A stretch of 64,000 nucleotides of DNA. Origin: Plectrocnemia conspersa (taxonomy: Eukaryota; Arthropoda; Insecta; Trichoptera; Polycentropodidae). Where the stretch lies: contig VTFK01000194.1 in assembly GCA_009617715.1 (NCBI GenBank), positions 434,001 through 498,000 on the forward strand, in the 5' to 3' direction. This document shows, one piece after another, positions 22,213-35,625 of this stretch. The notes below the pieces were generated by a model. The model was not told the DNA's origin, searched no databases, and saw only the letters and a program-made list of their open reading frames with translations. How positions within the stretch are numbered: position 1 is the stretch's first letter; each line of letters begins with the position of its first letter. The translations under genes were made by a program, and so were the position numbers.

Positions 22213-24423
22213 TCTGAGACGCAAGAGGAGCTAAGTTTGTAACGTAGTTTCGGAGACGAAGTTATGTGTTTGATGCCGACATGTTAGTGTGTTTTAGTTG
22301 ATCACTTTTTTCACGGAGTGCGACGGAAAGTTCGCACTCTTTTGACTCTGATATATACTTGCATGTATATTGAATGTAAGATTTTTTATATAGGCTTTTC
22401 GTACAAAATTAGTAAGATTTTATTTTCTCGCTTGTTTGAGTTTAATTTAGAAGTATTCGTTTCTTTATCGTCAATTTTCATTTGTATATTACATATATAA
22501 AGTGTTCCCATTTGAAAGCCAAAGAATTCCAGCTTTCTTTTTATGTACACATTTTAAGTTAATAGAGCGTTTAGTGTTTGTGCATTTTATAATTAATAAA
22601 TTAATACATAATAATAGAATTGCTCTTATTTAATATATATGTGATATATTATTTTGATTTTATATAAACGGGGAGCTAAACGCACTATATATGTTATAAT
22701 ATATCCCCATAAATGTTGCTGTATATAACACATTCTTGTTATATATAAATATATTAAAACTATATAAGCAACGCATAATTTTTTAAATTTATATGTTCTG
22801 AATGCATTTTTTTTAATATCACAAGCATTCTAGTTTATCGCTATAATTTCACATAATCTGTACCTGCTTGAAATTTATTCCATATGTATTTTTGAACTTG
22901 CTTGTAAATATATATATATATATATAAATATATATGTTATTATAATTTAATACGCGTTCAGATTGATTTTATATGAATTGCTTTATTTCGAATAATTTTG
23001 TGAGATTATAGTAACTTTACATTTGTAATTTAATGATATTTTTATTTTTTAGAAACGGTATTGGGATGCATATATGAATTATTAACAATCGCCCTAATAA
23101 TTTATCGTGTATTTTTTATTACATAGAAACGATCATATGAGATTGTTTATTAACATTGGTACAAGTATTTTATACTTTTTATTAGTTTGTGTATTTTTTT
23201 AGCCCTAGTTTATATTTAAAGTTTGTTAACTAAAAGTCGCGAGTTGAATTGATTGAATATTGATTTTAACCTTCAGTACACATGTTTGTAATTTTGCTAC
23301 TTACATTTTTTTATCGTATCGTTCTACCATTTATGCGCCAATTGTGATTTAGGGCCATATTTTACTTTTGATTTATGAATAATTACTCGATGTGGAATTT
23401 TGTGTTACTATTACGTAAAATTTATATTATACGCATACATATTTAGTTACTATTAGTCGTTAAAATTGTTCAATGCGTAACTTAGATTAGCCGATTGAAC
23501 ACTTTTTTACGTTTAATACTTTGTCCAAATATTTTTTTATGATTAGGTAGTAATTTTTTTGTGATCTGCTTCTTTGTTAATATATAGTATATTATTGGAA
23601 AATGTTCTAAGGTGTGCGGTATGTAATTAATATTCGCGTTTGTTGATCATTTATTATTAATCGGTGATTGAAATACAAGGTTTGTGCTTTCTTACGTTTT
23701 ATTGTTCGCCTATGTGCAGTTCGGCTGTTGTATTATCAGCCTTTTTTTCATTTTAGCGTATTTTTCTTTTTAACACATTTTATTATTTAATTTCGAGTAC
23801 ATAGTTCGAAAATCAATCTTTTTTCATTGTGTCAAGTTTTATATTTTTATACCGTTTCAAAAGCCTATGAGTCTTTTTAGTGGTATGCTTTGAAATTTTG
23901 GTAAATCGTCGCAGTTGTAAAATGTATATATACTACTTGAATTATATATTTATTATAATCATGATCGTGTTAAGAAATATTGGCTCAAATGTAATGTGAT
24001 CATATCGTTCTTGGGTCAATTTTGCTCTATAAAAAAATGTTGATATTTTTTTAATGGTAATGTAGTGCGTTTTTGCAAATTTTGTGTATATACGTGTGAT
24101 AGAAATTTATTATTAATGATTATGTCAGAGTAATCAAAATGTATTTACGTAGTCTTCCTTGTAAATGTAACGCCGTTTACATTTGTTTTGTTTTTTTAAA
24201 CCTTACTGGACATTTGCTTTTTTTTATATATGTATAGCAGTGGTGCGCTACACGCTCTTGACAATAGGAGCATGGTTTTTTGCTTGCACTATCGCATGAG
24301 ATAAACGCCGAACCGTTTCTGGTACATGATATTGATTATTCGAATTGATAATTAATATGTATTATAAGTAAAGATGAAATAGGGGAAGCGACGCTTTAAT
24401 AGCTTATATGCACCGCCACTTAT

Positions 24424-24426
<3 letters not shown>

Positions 24427-24478
<52 letters not shown>

Positions 24479-24488
24479 TATATATCTA
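24427..24488. repeat. (TA)n microsatellite in the HIPK 3' region
   Basis: About 60 bases of TA repeats with one phase break near 24,471. Confidence 0.85.
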
Positions 24489-24815
24489 GTAAGGATCACT
24501 AATTTGTTACATCGACACGATCATGATTTCTATTATTTAAATGTCAACACAAAAATTATGGACTGCGTTTTTTAATTATCGTTTCTGTATGTTTAAAAAT
24601 CGTCCTTTTTCCCTGACAATTCCATTTGGAAAATGATGTATTTTTTAGTGTATTTTATTTTTCATTTTTTTTTTGTTTGTTATTTTATATTAAATATATT
24701 ATGATTATGTACAAGTAATGAAGCAAATATGGGAATTCAGGGATACCTAATATGCATATATTATATTATAGTATGTATGAAAATATACATATTCATTAAT
24801 AATTTTATTATTGTA

Positions 24816-24821
24816 AATAAA
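24816..24821 (+). terminator. Intermediate poly(A) signal candidate for HIPK
   Basis: AATAAA, overlapping a TGTAAATA motif and followed by a long T-rich tract at 24,835-24,890 that could serve as a downstream element. Confidence 0.4.
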
Positions 24822-25910
24822 ATTTATTAACTATAATTTTTTTATTTTGTTTTATTTTATTTTTATTATTTATTTATTTATTATTTTTTACCGTTGAAGT
24901 GTGCTGGATTATTTTTAACTAGATATATTTTTATATACACATTATTTATATTGATGATGATGCGATTATTCAAATTATTGTTGAAATTGAAAATATTTAT
25001 ACAGCATTTTAATTATTTTAAAGAATAGCGAACGTTCTAACAGCAGATTTCTCAGTATCGAATCAAAGATTGCATTTGAACGAGTTATTCGTCTGAAACT
25101 ACTGATCATTATTAGCGATTCATTAATGCAGCGCGTTTGTAAATTTTGTCTTATATACAAAGTGGGTTAAAAATATTCTATATCTAAAAAAAAGTTTTTC
25201 TAAATATATTTTAACCCACTGTTCTAAATTATATATATATATACATTATATAGCCTATAATAGTGATGTAATCAGTACCTGATGATATGAAATTTTTCAG
25301 ACACCGCTTTATAACGGATTTTCTTATTTTTTTTTAAAGCTTGCGTAGTTTGTGTGTGTAGAAGCGGTCTCTTTCAATTATATAATATATTAAAAAACTA
25401 CAATTTTCTACAGATATCTCGGTGTTGTAGATATATAAAGTTGCATCTGTATTCGGTGTGCGCACGCTTTTAGACTGATTTTCGATCGCTATGCCATTTA
25501 GTCGTTTGTGCACGTGTTTCGTAAATTTTAATCCAAAAAAACAAATATGGCTGTTGACATTTTCAGATATTTAGATGATATATATAAATTGTATACATAT
25601 TTATATATATCGTAGGTGTAATGTGTAATTTTTTTTAAAAGTACACGAAAGTTTAACACAACAATTCAAACTACATATATGTATATATAGCTCGCGTATA
25701 CACTCTACGTGTTTTAAAAATATTTTAAATTATCAAATATACGTATACATTAAGATGAAAAGACAAATGAGATAAACTATACGGTTTATATTTTTTACAA
25801 ATTAACGTTTAGCTTTCATATACAGGGGACTGTTATATTATATATCAAACTCATAATGTCTTAAGAGATGTTTTAATCGTACGTCACGTTTACATTTTAA
25901 GTAAATCGAA

Positions 25911-26010
25911 GCGCATCCGATGGATCATCGTTGGTGTTTTTTATAGTCAATATCTGTTTAGGCATTTCATCGTACGTATTGATGTTTCGATATATATAAA
26001 TCGGATGCGC
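25911..26010. repeat. Inverted repeat in the HIPK 3' region
   Basis: GCGCATCCGA at 25,911-25,920 and its exact complement at 26,001-26,010 face each other across 80 bases. The arms are CpG-bearing in a very AT-rich setting, so chance pairing is less likely than for a TA-rich stem. Confidence 0.5.
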
Positions 26011-26760
26011 TCATCGCAGATCATTAAATGTACGTTTATCAAAGCTTTCTATGACAATTTAACGTCCTTGAACCAAAATATTTTATATACAATATATGAA
26101 TTTATATAAATGATTAAAATAATGTGATTTTTGTAGGTGAAGGCCAAATTAATTAGATTGGCTGTGGCTAAGTAGCAGTTAACCTGTATGTGTATCGGTG
26201 TATCACCTCTTAGATATTTCTACTATAGTTATACGTCTATGTATGTATTTTTATATGTATACATACACGCGTACACATTTATATTTATAATATATACATA
26301 TAATACGTATTTGAGGATTAAAAAAAACACACATACTATGAGCTTAAATATCGCTGTCTTAAGATTACTTCCACGAGTACCTAAATTATATATTATATGA
26401 TACGATATGATAGTGATTAGTTTTTCTTGTGGCAAACCGTTAAATCTCATTTTTCACTATTTGTACTTTTCTTACAGTTTGTATTAACTATTATGTAATT
26501 AAAAATATATACATATATTTATCAGTCGAGAAGCAAAGGACGATCATTATATGTATGTATGTTTTTTCGACTAACACAAATGTGTTTATGCTCTTTTTTC
26601 ACATCGTTTAATAGAGTTTTAGGTGTTTTATAGCTTAACGATACTAATAACGCATTTAACGTACATAATACACGATTAGTTTTGAAATCTTTCTAACATA
26701 ATCAGAACATTTAGTGTCATATTAATCTCGATGTTTTACGTAGGTGTTTATGAAATCGAG

Positions 26761-26859
26761 GATGCCACCTTAATTGCAAATTACATATTAAACAGCTTGA
26801 TGCGGAATTAAAACAATTATCACGACAATAGTGTTTTAAAATTGATTAACGGTGGCATC
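26761..26859. repeat. Inverted repeat in the HIPK 3' region
   Basis: GATGCCACCTTAAT at 26,761-26,774 pairs with ATTAACGGTGGCATC at 26,845-26,859 with one bulge. The loop is about 70 bases. This is a second long-range stem in the presumed 3'UTR. Confidence 0.5.
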
Positions 26860-29595
26860 TTGATGATGTTTTGGATCTTGATGTCACTCTTAGTAATCGT
26901 AAGTATGTATTCGGTGTCTTTCAAAATGATATTTTTATAATTGTTAAAAAAAAGAATGTACTGAATGTTTCTAAAATAAACAAAACTTTTAATGTGGTAG
27001 TAAATTAGCTGAGTCTTTAATGCTAAGTGAATCGATAGGGAACATAGGACTCGTCATATTAGGTACATCCTTAGAGTTGCTCATGGATCCTAGCCGGGGC
27101 CATTTTGATATGTTTTAGTTAAAATAATGGTTACAGATCCGTAGGCTTTGTTCGACGAACACATTCAAATCAAATCAAAAAGTCTGACTTGCCGCATTAT
27201 CAAATAGTCGATTGAAACGTGTCGAGTTCGCATAGGCTACACTCTTCGGGTTTATCCGAGTCCGTGTTACTTGTAGTATTAGTTTCGAGTGATTTTTCTA
27301 AAAAATTGTCTAGATTTGTATCACACTTTATAATATATTATATAAAAATATTTTAAAAATTCATTAACTTACAATCGATGTGCCTAAATGTATCACTGAA
27401 TAAATAATTTATTATATTTAACTATAAGATTACATTTTGCATATACAAATACGTATGAAAATATTTGTGTATGTATATCCTCATAATTAAGTGATGGAGT
27501 CCAATGATAATAAATGTAGTGTAGTCGAGTAGTGTTTGTGTATCCTATTTTATTAATTGTTAACGTTTCAAATAACCAATTATTTTTACATGATTCTTTG
27601 ATCATTGCAGATTTGATTTTTGTATGACCGATGTTGAATCTATGCCAAATTTAACGCTGTACAACAATTTTGCACTCTTTTCTGTTACAAATAGAAAATT
27701 CTCAGTTCTAATATAATTTTTTTCCCCCAAATGGTCTATTTTGAGTTCACATTTTATTTATGATTATGAATTTTTAATATAATATGTATATAGAGTCTAG
27801 TGTTCTGATTACTTTTTCGATAGTACGTTTATGTTCTTTAGTCTATTTTATCAGTAAAACATATTTCTGAAAAAAAGCACTGTATGGAAATTTGTACAAA
27901 ATATTATTGTAAAACAAAATTTTAGAGAACCTTTACTTACTGTACTCATAATTTTCTATGTTTTTTGTAACATCCAGTAAAAGTATTTCACGTTTAATCT
28001 ATTCTCATAACTACAACTTTTATTTGATCAGTACTGAAAGGTTATACTACAATTTTCTATCTACAGACAGCTCATTTGTTTCTTTATATTTATATAAAAA
28101 GTACTTTTAAATCATAATTATATATTTTATTATTTTGCCATAGAGTTAAAAATTCGAAAAAATAAAATTTTAGATATTAAAAAATTGGACTTTATAAAAA
28201 CAAATAGAGATTTATTAGACAAAACATTTTTTTAGTATTTAACTAATGCTACTCAATATTAAATTAATGAAATATGAGCTCTGAAGCATAACTATAACGT
28301 AATCAATAATAAATATCCAGTTAAAGATGGTTTTTCAACACAACAAAAAATCGAATATATCTAGAAACAGAACTTTTTGAGAGAAAAATAATTTTACATT
28401 AGAATTGCGTTATCTCATCTTTGTGGCAAAAATCTTGTTGTACAGTGTAATTAGTAAAAAAATTATGCTTACAATTTGACTACCCTCAGATAATAGAAAT
28501 CAGTGCAATTTATTTTTATTATTAAAAATGCCTTCGTGTATGACAATACTTACCTTGGGCGAAATTTTCAACATCGGTAAAAATGCATTATGGTGTTTAC
28601 TTTGTTTTTCTTATAGCAGCAACAAAACCATTATTATAATATATAATAAAAAAAATAGTACAGTAGAATTGTAATATTGTGATATGTATTATTAATAATT
28701 TTTCATACAATGCTCTTATGTCTACTTTTGTACATTGATTATTATAATACATAATAATATGAATGACTTTTCTAAAAAATATATATATATATAACTCACA
28801 AAGTTTTATTGCAGAGTATAAATTTAAGCGATTTGAGATTCTTGTGTATTAATCAGAACAATTTACTGTATAACGTTTAACAAAATGTATTCTAAAACAC
28901 ATTCTCAAACTTAAATACTATTATTTGGCAGTTCATAGTTAAAGCGATTACAATTTACACAAAAACAATCGAACAAAATTGATTAAAACGATGTAAATGT
29001 AAATAAAATTATATGTGTCTATGTGTCTAAATGTTTCTCACATATAAATGTTTAACTGAGAAGTTCTTCGGTCGCGTTTTGAAAAGCGATCTATTTTAAA
29101 ATGTTGAAAAGAGCTATGTAGTTTTTTAGAATTTACTTCTTTGTGACGATCGTTAAAAATGCATATACAGCTTTAATCTAATGTATAACGTTTATTTTAT
29201 ATATAAAAATTTATTTTCAATGTTTAATATTAAATTTTGCGCTATCTACGCCAAATAAATCAAAATCGAACAAAAAGATTCTGTATATAAATCTATATTT
29301 TTCGCTCGTTCGTTGGATTATTTCAATATCTTTTTCGCGTGTAAATATTTAAAAATGTAATATCTATCTCATACAAAATTATCCACTCGACGTTTTAAAT
29401 ACATTGAATTAATATTTATATATATACACACACATATTTGGCCTAGATGTTATATTTTTTTAGATAAAAATTGAATGTTTCTGTGCGTTGATTGATAACG
29501 CTCACTTAATTAGAGACACAAATGAAAATTGCAAAGTCGAATGTGGTTAAAGTAAAAAAAATGTTAATGTAATATTATAACTATGGAATGTCATA

Positions 29596-29601
29596 AATAA
29601 A
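29596..29601 (+). terminator. Distal poly(A) signal candidate for HIPK
   Basis: AATAAA followed within 35 bases by a T/G-rich stretch (TTGTTTTATTTCG). It is the last clear signal before transposon-bearing DNA begins, which favours it as the end of the longest transcript. Confidence 0.45.
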
Positions 29602-29828
29602 TATTTATACGAATTCATCTGCATTAATTGTTTTATTTCGTTTTACCTAAAAAAAAATACATAATTTAATCTGTCATATTACTTATGTGGCATAGGCATA
29701 TAAGTGTTGACGTATATATAGAAAACAACAACAAAAATATCGGCCATGAAGTGCAAACTGCAAATTAAAATTGATATTGCGCCAGGATAAAAAAAATACA
29801 TAATTAAGTAATTCAATTTTTAATAACA

Positions 29829-30110
29829 CAGTGAAACCTTGATTTACGAGTTTTTCAAAATCCAAGCAATTTTTTTTAAACTTTGACATACGAGCAAAAA
29901 AACATGTTGCGTGACTTAAAAATAAACTATCATTAATTTAGAAAGTGTATATTTACCATTTCAATTGGCATTAATCAATGTTAATTTTCCCCATTTGCAA
30001 TGGATTATTGGCATTTAATTCATTTCAAAGGGGAAAATTGATCTGATGTACACGTAATTTGAGTTTCAAGCTCCGTTACGGAACGAATTAAACTCGTAAC
30101 TCAATGCACT
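29829..30110. mobile_element. Pogo-like MITE
   Basis: The left end reads CAGTGAAACCTTGATTTACG and the right end, complemented, reads AGTGCATTGAGTTACGAGTT, so the termini share an imperfect repeat with a TACGAGT core. The left end matches the pattern of pogo/Tigger termini. The 280-base interior is AT-rich and non-coding. A target TA is likely but not clear-cut. Confidence 0.55.
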
Positions 30111-30980
30111 AATGTATAGCATATTGATATTTATAATTAGAAATATAGTGGGGTAATATCGAACATAACCCTAATCTAACTTTTAAGCGTTGATTTACTG
30201 GACTACGCCATGCCATAATTTTACTTCGATGCATTGTATACACAAAATTAACGCGGAAAATATTGTTTATTAAATTAAAAATATATAATTATGTTACATG
30301 TTTAGGGGGGAGGGGTCAGCGAAATTGTGACGGTGTAAAAACAAAAGGAGTCTTGTTTAAAACCTGTTACATCATTTATGAAAGCTGTCTAAGCAATTTT
30401 AATTAATGAAGTAATATTGACAGTTTAAATACGATCTGGATACAGCATTTTGCTTCATAAAAACTACTATTTAAAAAACATATATATTGCCCTTCTAGTT
30501 ATGATATTAATTCATTAAAAATTTAGTTTTTCATAAACACACACTTATTAAATATTATGTATTTTTGCGAATGTTTTTTATAATTGTCTCAAATAATAAA
30601 ATTCATTGATACGTCAGCTTAAATACCAGAATATTGTAAAACAATAATGAAAGGTCATATATAACTTTTTTACGCCATACAACTATAATTTTTAAATAGT
30701 TTTACACTTGCAAATTGAAATTGAAAAAAATTATAATGGTGATATTTTAACTTCTCTCCTTGAGTAGTTAAACACTACATTTGAAGTTTGCAATAAATTC
30801 GGTTCAAATAACTAAAGGGTGCTATTTAATAGGGAATTTAAGAGGTATGATTAATTAAATAAATACCATTGTTTTGGGCCATAGTTCCTGGCGCGTTCCC
30901 ATGTCGTTGCGGGACCGCGCCCCGTTATTTTTGTAAACACTATGTAAACTTCTTCAATATTCCAAAAAAAAATACTAATA

Positions 30981-31153
30981 CAGCGGTTCAATCTGTGTCT
31001 AATTGCCACCATCGCTATCCTGTCACCAAACCATGTTCCATAAAACGAATTGTTTGTGCATTTATGTAAGGAAAATCTTCGAATGTTTTCCTTGGAAAAG
31101 GTTTAGGGACCGTGATGGTGACGGGTGGCAATTAGACACAGATTGAGCCGCTG
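30981..31153. mobile_element. Foldback element with 30-bp inverted arms
   Basis: CAGCGGTTCAATCTGTGTCT starts the left arm (30,981-31,010). The right arm, 31,124-31,153, is its complement with one mismatch. Spacer about 113 bases. Flanking sequence on both sides is oddly GC-rich (30,885-30,935 and 31,195-31,290), so this could be part of a larger insertion. No transposase is seen. Confidence 0.6.
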
Positions 31154-33378
31154 CAGTAGTATATTTATTGACGGTTACAGTTGCTTACGTTGTAAAAAGG
31201 GCGGACGCGAGAAGATGCGTCCGCACGCCAGGAAGGTTGCCAGTGGAGAGAGAAAACCGTCACGCAATGCTTCTCCAGCGCCGATCAGTTTTGGCCATAA
31301 CAAATCTAAACTCGGCTCCCATAAAGGATTTGATTCAAACAGTTAATCATCTGAATCGAATCATGTCCAGATCAATGCTCGATCGCACCTGAACTGTAAA
31401 AACCAAAACTGGGGTTGATGATTAAATTATATTTTTATTTTAAAATACTTTGGTGATTGATATTATATTTTTTTTACATGTTTGGCAATAAATACTCATT
31501 CCGATATCCGGATTTTAGGGTTGCCAATGGAAAAGTACGAGCGTTCACGAGCGCCCTCAGTTTGGTCCAAAAATATTGGCCATATCAAAAATTTTGCTCG
31601 ACATGTTTTGAATAAATCAGAACAACTTTCTTTTTCCATTTTTTTATAACAAACTTCAATTAATTTTAAAACTATAGCAGTCATTTTGTAACAAGTTCAA
31701 TTATTAGGTTTAATCATTTGCTCAATTTCAATAAGAACATAATATTTCATTAGAAGTAGCTATTTTAATGAGAAACGCATAACCAACGCGAAAAGTGTAA
31801 AAAATACAGCAAATAAGATTCTTCCCGAAAGATGGTTTTTAAGGATTGAACAAATAAAAAAATCTGATGAATCTATATGGAGTCTTGTCGAAGCAATAAA
31901 ACAATATCAAACCAAGAGTAAATATTTTTCAGTTTACATTAATTTTAATTACTAATACATACCTTTTTTTGGGGTAATTCTTATAAAATTTGAGTACAAG
32001 CTTAGGAAATAAACAGGAATAAGGATAGAGAAGCTAAAGAAATGAAACAATCATTTTTTACTCTGATTTTTATTAACAAAAGCATCATTTATTAAAAACT
32101 ATGTAAATAAAATGTAATAATATGTCTAAAAATATACATTTATATAATTTATAATATAGTTGTCAAAAGTTTAAGAAATGTTGTACTATTGCAATAATAT
32201 ACAACTGCACGCCGAGGCACAAAGTCAAAAATTATTAAAAAAGCACAATATTTTTTTACTTTCATTATTTTTCTACCCCAATGTTTGTAAAATAAGATAC
32301 AGAACGAAAACTTCCAATGAAACGTACACAATACAATTATCATAAGTCAAAAGATACATTACATTAAAATATACTAAATTTTGTGTATATATAACTACTT
32401 TAGAGGGGTAAATTTTCCTTTATTTTCCAATTTTTTTGCAATAATAATCATTATTTTTTTTTAAATTAAGTAGTCTTAATATTTTTAGTTGTTAAATATG
32501 TTATTTTTATATAAATTAATTATACGATGAGATCATAATTTATGAAATCACAGGTGAAAAAAGTAAAAATAATTTTATATCTGTAATTCATTATATTATA
32601 TAACAAAGTTATATTTAAGATGCAGCATCTGTGTGTTTTGTGTACGTCGTCCATCACAAAATTAAATCATAATAATAAAAGTCATCGAGGTGGACCAAAA
32701 AGGTAATAAAAACGTAGATAATGTTTTAATTGACATTTAATCGTGTCTACCTTGATAAGTTTTATTATATATATTTTTTAATTATAAAACCTTAGAACAC
32801 TTGAAAAAGCAAGAGATAAGAACGAACGAATCTATTGATATACACGATATATACTGATTTGATCTTCTAATAATATTAAAGCATCCCATCAATGAAGAAT
32901 ACATTTAAATATAATAAAATAATTTTCAATATTTGTTAACAAAAAACAAACTTATTAAATACGTGAATAATACATAAAAAGCTTTACCAATATTGAAAGA
33001 CAATTATTTTCTCTCAATACGTGTGAAGCTTTACATTGGTGCGAGTATAAAAATATAAAGGAAATATTTGTACACATGTATATTGACATATGTATTTATA
33101 TTTGCTTTATATATTTTATAAGGAAAATTCGACTATTATGAGTTTGGTTCAAACCTTGCTGCACAATACATATATAATTTTATATACATTAGTTGAAATA
33201 AAGTATGCAAGTTTAATTAAAATTACATATCCCGATATGTACATGATACGTGCGTTATTTGCAATAATACGCCTATGAACAAATTAATGAAAAATGTGAA
33301 ACGACCAGCGATACAATAGTCAAGATATACAAACTTTGCGCGGGCTTATAATCAATATATTCTCGTAACTACACTAAT

Positions 33379-33416
33379 ATTGAGCTCGTAACAAAACAAC
33401 GTCCCACGAGCTCAAT
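33379..33416. repeat. Perfect 11-bp hairpin, possible 3' processing structure
   Basis: ATTGAGCTCGT at 33,379-33,389 and its complement at 33,406-33,416 are separated by 16 bases. It lies in the presumed 3'UTR of the minus-strand gene. Function is unknown. Confidence 0.45.
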
Positions 33417-33603
33417 TACCTATCTTAAAAAATACTGATTACATTTGATGTAATCGGTAAACAAGTTGTTTAACTGCAATTTATTTGAATGTGTACTGTT
33501 TTATTAAAGACGTGGTGGTATTAAAAAAATGGTTCTTTTTACATGTACAGTTTTCAATTTTAAAAAAACGAAAAAAAAAACATAATAATAAACTTAAAAA
33601 TTA

Positions 33604-33699
33604 AAACGTAAGTCAGACTTTATCGGTAATCTTCGGTGAAAATTATTGGTAATTGTCCTTAGTGCACTCGGAACCGAACAGAAGTCCGAACTTACGTTT
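33604..33699. repeat. Long imperfect hairpin, about 96 bases
   Basis: AAACGTAAGTCAGACTT at 33,604-33,620 pairs with AAGTCCGAACTTACGTTT at 33,682-33,699 with one mismatch and one bulge. Size fits a microRNA-like precursor, but the loop region shows little further pairing, so the call is only a hairpin. Confidence 0.4.
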
Positions 33700-34581
33700 C
33701 CGAGATCATTGAAATTTAATTTATTAAAAATATATTATGTTTTAATTAAATTTGTACATTTCATTTTGTATGCGAAAGAGTATGTATATATATATATATT
33801 TATATATATATTAACTTAATAATACTCTTTCCGTAACTAAGATTTGAATTAAAATTAAAAAAAATAAAAGAAAAAAAAATAAGCATTTTACAACACTATG
33901 GGCGAAGACCCAAAATTACACATTCAAATAATGCACTCAAATATCCTAATTAATCCTTTATATATTACATACATATGTATAGAATACTATATATATATAT
34001 AGATATAGAGGCAACAATAATTAGGCACTTTCAACTCAGTCGGCCAAGCGCCATATATTATATAAAAATTTGGTTTTATCATTTAAAATATGCATTAAAT
34101 CCAATGTAATTGGAGTCTAGATGAAATTCCATATATGTATACTTAACAAAAATTGCACAATATGATGAAAATTAAAAAATACATATACTATATAAATCTG
34201 CATACATATAAACTGCAATGTTATTCCGACATTTTTTTGTTTTAAACGAGCACTCGATAATGTTGTAAAATTAGTAATACTATAGAAATATTAGATTCAC
34301 ACATTATATATATATATATATTATTATTATAATAAGCATAAATAATCGATATACTCATAAATATAAAAAATCTTTTAACATATCGTTGTGGCGATAATGT
34401 CAAAAAATTTCTCTACCATCGAATTTTCGATCTGAAGATTGATATAAACCAGAAATACAGCATATATATATATATAACAAGCTTTTGTTTAGCAAGTTAA
34501 ACCATTAGTTGGTTATTATATTTTTTTGCAAAATAATCAAAAATTTAGTTCTTTCAGACGTGTGACGTAATATTTCAGGAG

Positions 34582-34739
34582 TTAGACGGCGGCGGTGCTA
34601 TCTACGTTTTTAATGGTCGATGCTGTTGAGCCCACTGGCTGAACGGGTGGGTTTTCAGCCATGATGCGTGCTATCTTGGAAGTTTTGGAAGCCGGAGGGT
34701 TGTCTCCAGACGTTGCTCTCTTTTTCGCCTTCAGATAAT
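34582..34739 (-). CDS. Last coding exon of an unidentified minus-strand gene
   Basis: On the minus strand a very good polypyrimidine tract and acceptor, CTTTCTTTTCAG, precedes a frame of 52 codons ending in TAA at 34,584-34,582. The first two bases complete a codon begun in the previous exon. The peptide starts YLKAKKRATSGDNPPASKTS, continues through KIARIMAENPPVQP and ends KNVDSTAAV. It is basic, then Ser/Thr/Pro-rich, and predicted to be disordered, like the tail of a nuclear or adaptor protein. Codon use and base composition are clearly coding against the AT-rich flanks. I do not recognise the family. Upstream exons must lie to the right or beyond the window; none could be identified. The gene converges with HIPK. 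Confidence 0.65.
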
Positions 34740-35124
34740 CTGAAAAGAAAGAAAAGGGTAAAAATTAATAGATGCATAGTTGAGATTTATAATTTTCTTT
34801 AAAAAACTATAGACGAAATTTTATTATAAATATCAATTATTCGGGCAATTGAAGAATATCTATATTTGCCTAGACGAATATTGATATTTTAGTAATCGCG
34901 TCGATTAAGATTTACTATGATTATATAAATATTGTCCGACCTATTTGCGAAATTAGAAACATATACGGTTGAATATCGCTGATCTTTTGATTTTGTGGCG
35001 AAAATATGACAAAGGAGACTTGAAAATTTCGATCAACCAATTAAACTAAGTTTCGGTTCTGAGAACCCTGATTCCTCCGCCAAATGCCAGATAATGGATT
35101 CGAGCTACGAATAGGAGTGGTAAT

Positions 35125-35625
35125 TTAACCGTTTTCGTGCCATGGTATATTTCGTAGCACAGGACCCTAGTAGCAGCAATTTTTATAATTAAAAATAAAA
35201 TATATGTGTTAATTATAACCCAAAAGAAGCCTCCGGATGCCACTTCCGGTGCATTTTGCTACTATTTGCAGCTGTTAAAAATCGAAGGTTGTTCAACAAA
35301 ACAAAATACTGAATTAAGTTTTGCTTTATTAGCAAACTAACGTTTTTACACAAAGGTCTTTCGTATCTTTACAACATTTTTCATGTTAGTCTATCATCTA
35401 ACGCGTGAAATTTGGTCGAGAAGTATCATATTATAAAGGTGCGAAACAGAAGGACGCCCCTAACTAACTACGTTTTAGCCATTTAGAAATAAAAATAGTT
35501 TTAGTTAAGTTCTACATCAATTATCATTTGTTATTAAAAATAATGTTTCATATATTACAAAGGCGCAAGTGGTTAGTGTGACCACTCTGGCGACGTTGAA
35601 AAGAAGCATATTATTTTTAGCCATT
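35125..35625 (-). repeat. Interspersed repeat, inverted copy of 13,610-14,110
   Basis: The same blocks as in the HIPK intron-3 copy appear in reverse order and complement, from TTTTCGTGCCATGGTATATT near 35,130 to GGCGACGTTGAAAAGAAGCA near 35,590. Identity is moderate, so both are old. Confidence 0.55.

Larger units (their letters stand above)
21734..29601 (+). other. Probable long 3'UTR of HIPK
   Basis: After the HIPK stop codon almost 8 kb follow with no coding frame and, unlike the rest of the window, no recognisable transposon remnants. Repeats resume at 29.8 kb. Poly(A) signals occur at several points, the last strong one at 29,596. Sequences matching the Pumilio consensus TGTAAATA occur at 22,903, 24,812, 28,998 and 29,340, though this motif is expected by chance in such AT-rich DNA. 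The true 3' end may be at any of the signals; the full length is inference. Confidence 0.5.
29602..34581. other. Convergent intergenic region and likely 3'UTR of the minus-strand gene
   Basis: The left part carries a pogo-like MITE and a foldback element near 31 kb. The right part, about 31.4-34.6 kb, is AT-rich with no transposon recognised, several minus-strand AATAAA signals and two CpG-bearing hairpins. It is downstream of the stop codon of the minus-strand exon at 34,582, so some of it is probably 3'UTR. The boundary is not determinable here. Confidence 0.45.

Noticed and set aside
22903..29347. Several TGTAAATA Pumilio-type motifs after the HIPK stop codon
   Set aside because: The 8-mer is expected repeatedly by chance in DNA this AT-rich. 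Not called as separate regulatory sites without conservation.
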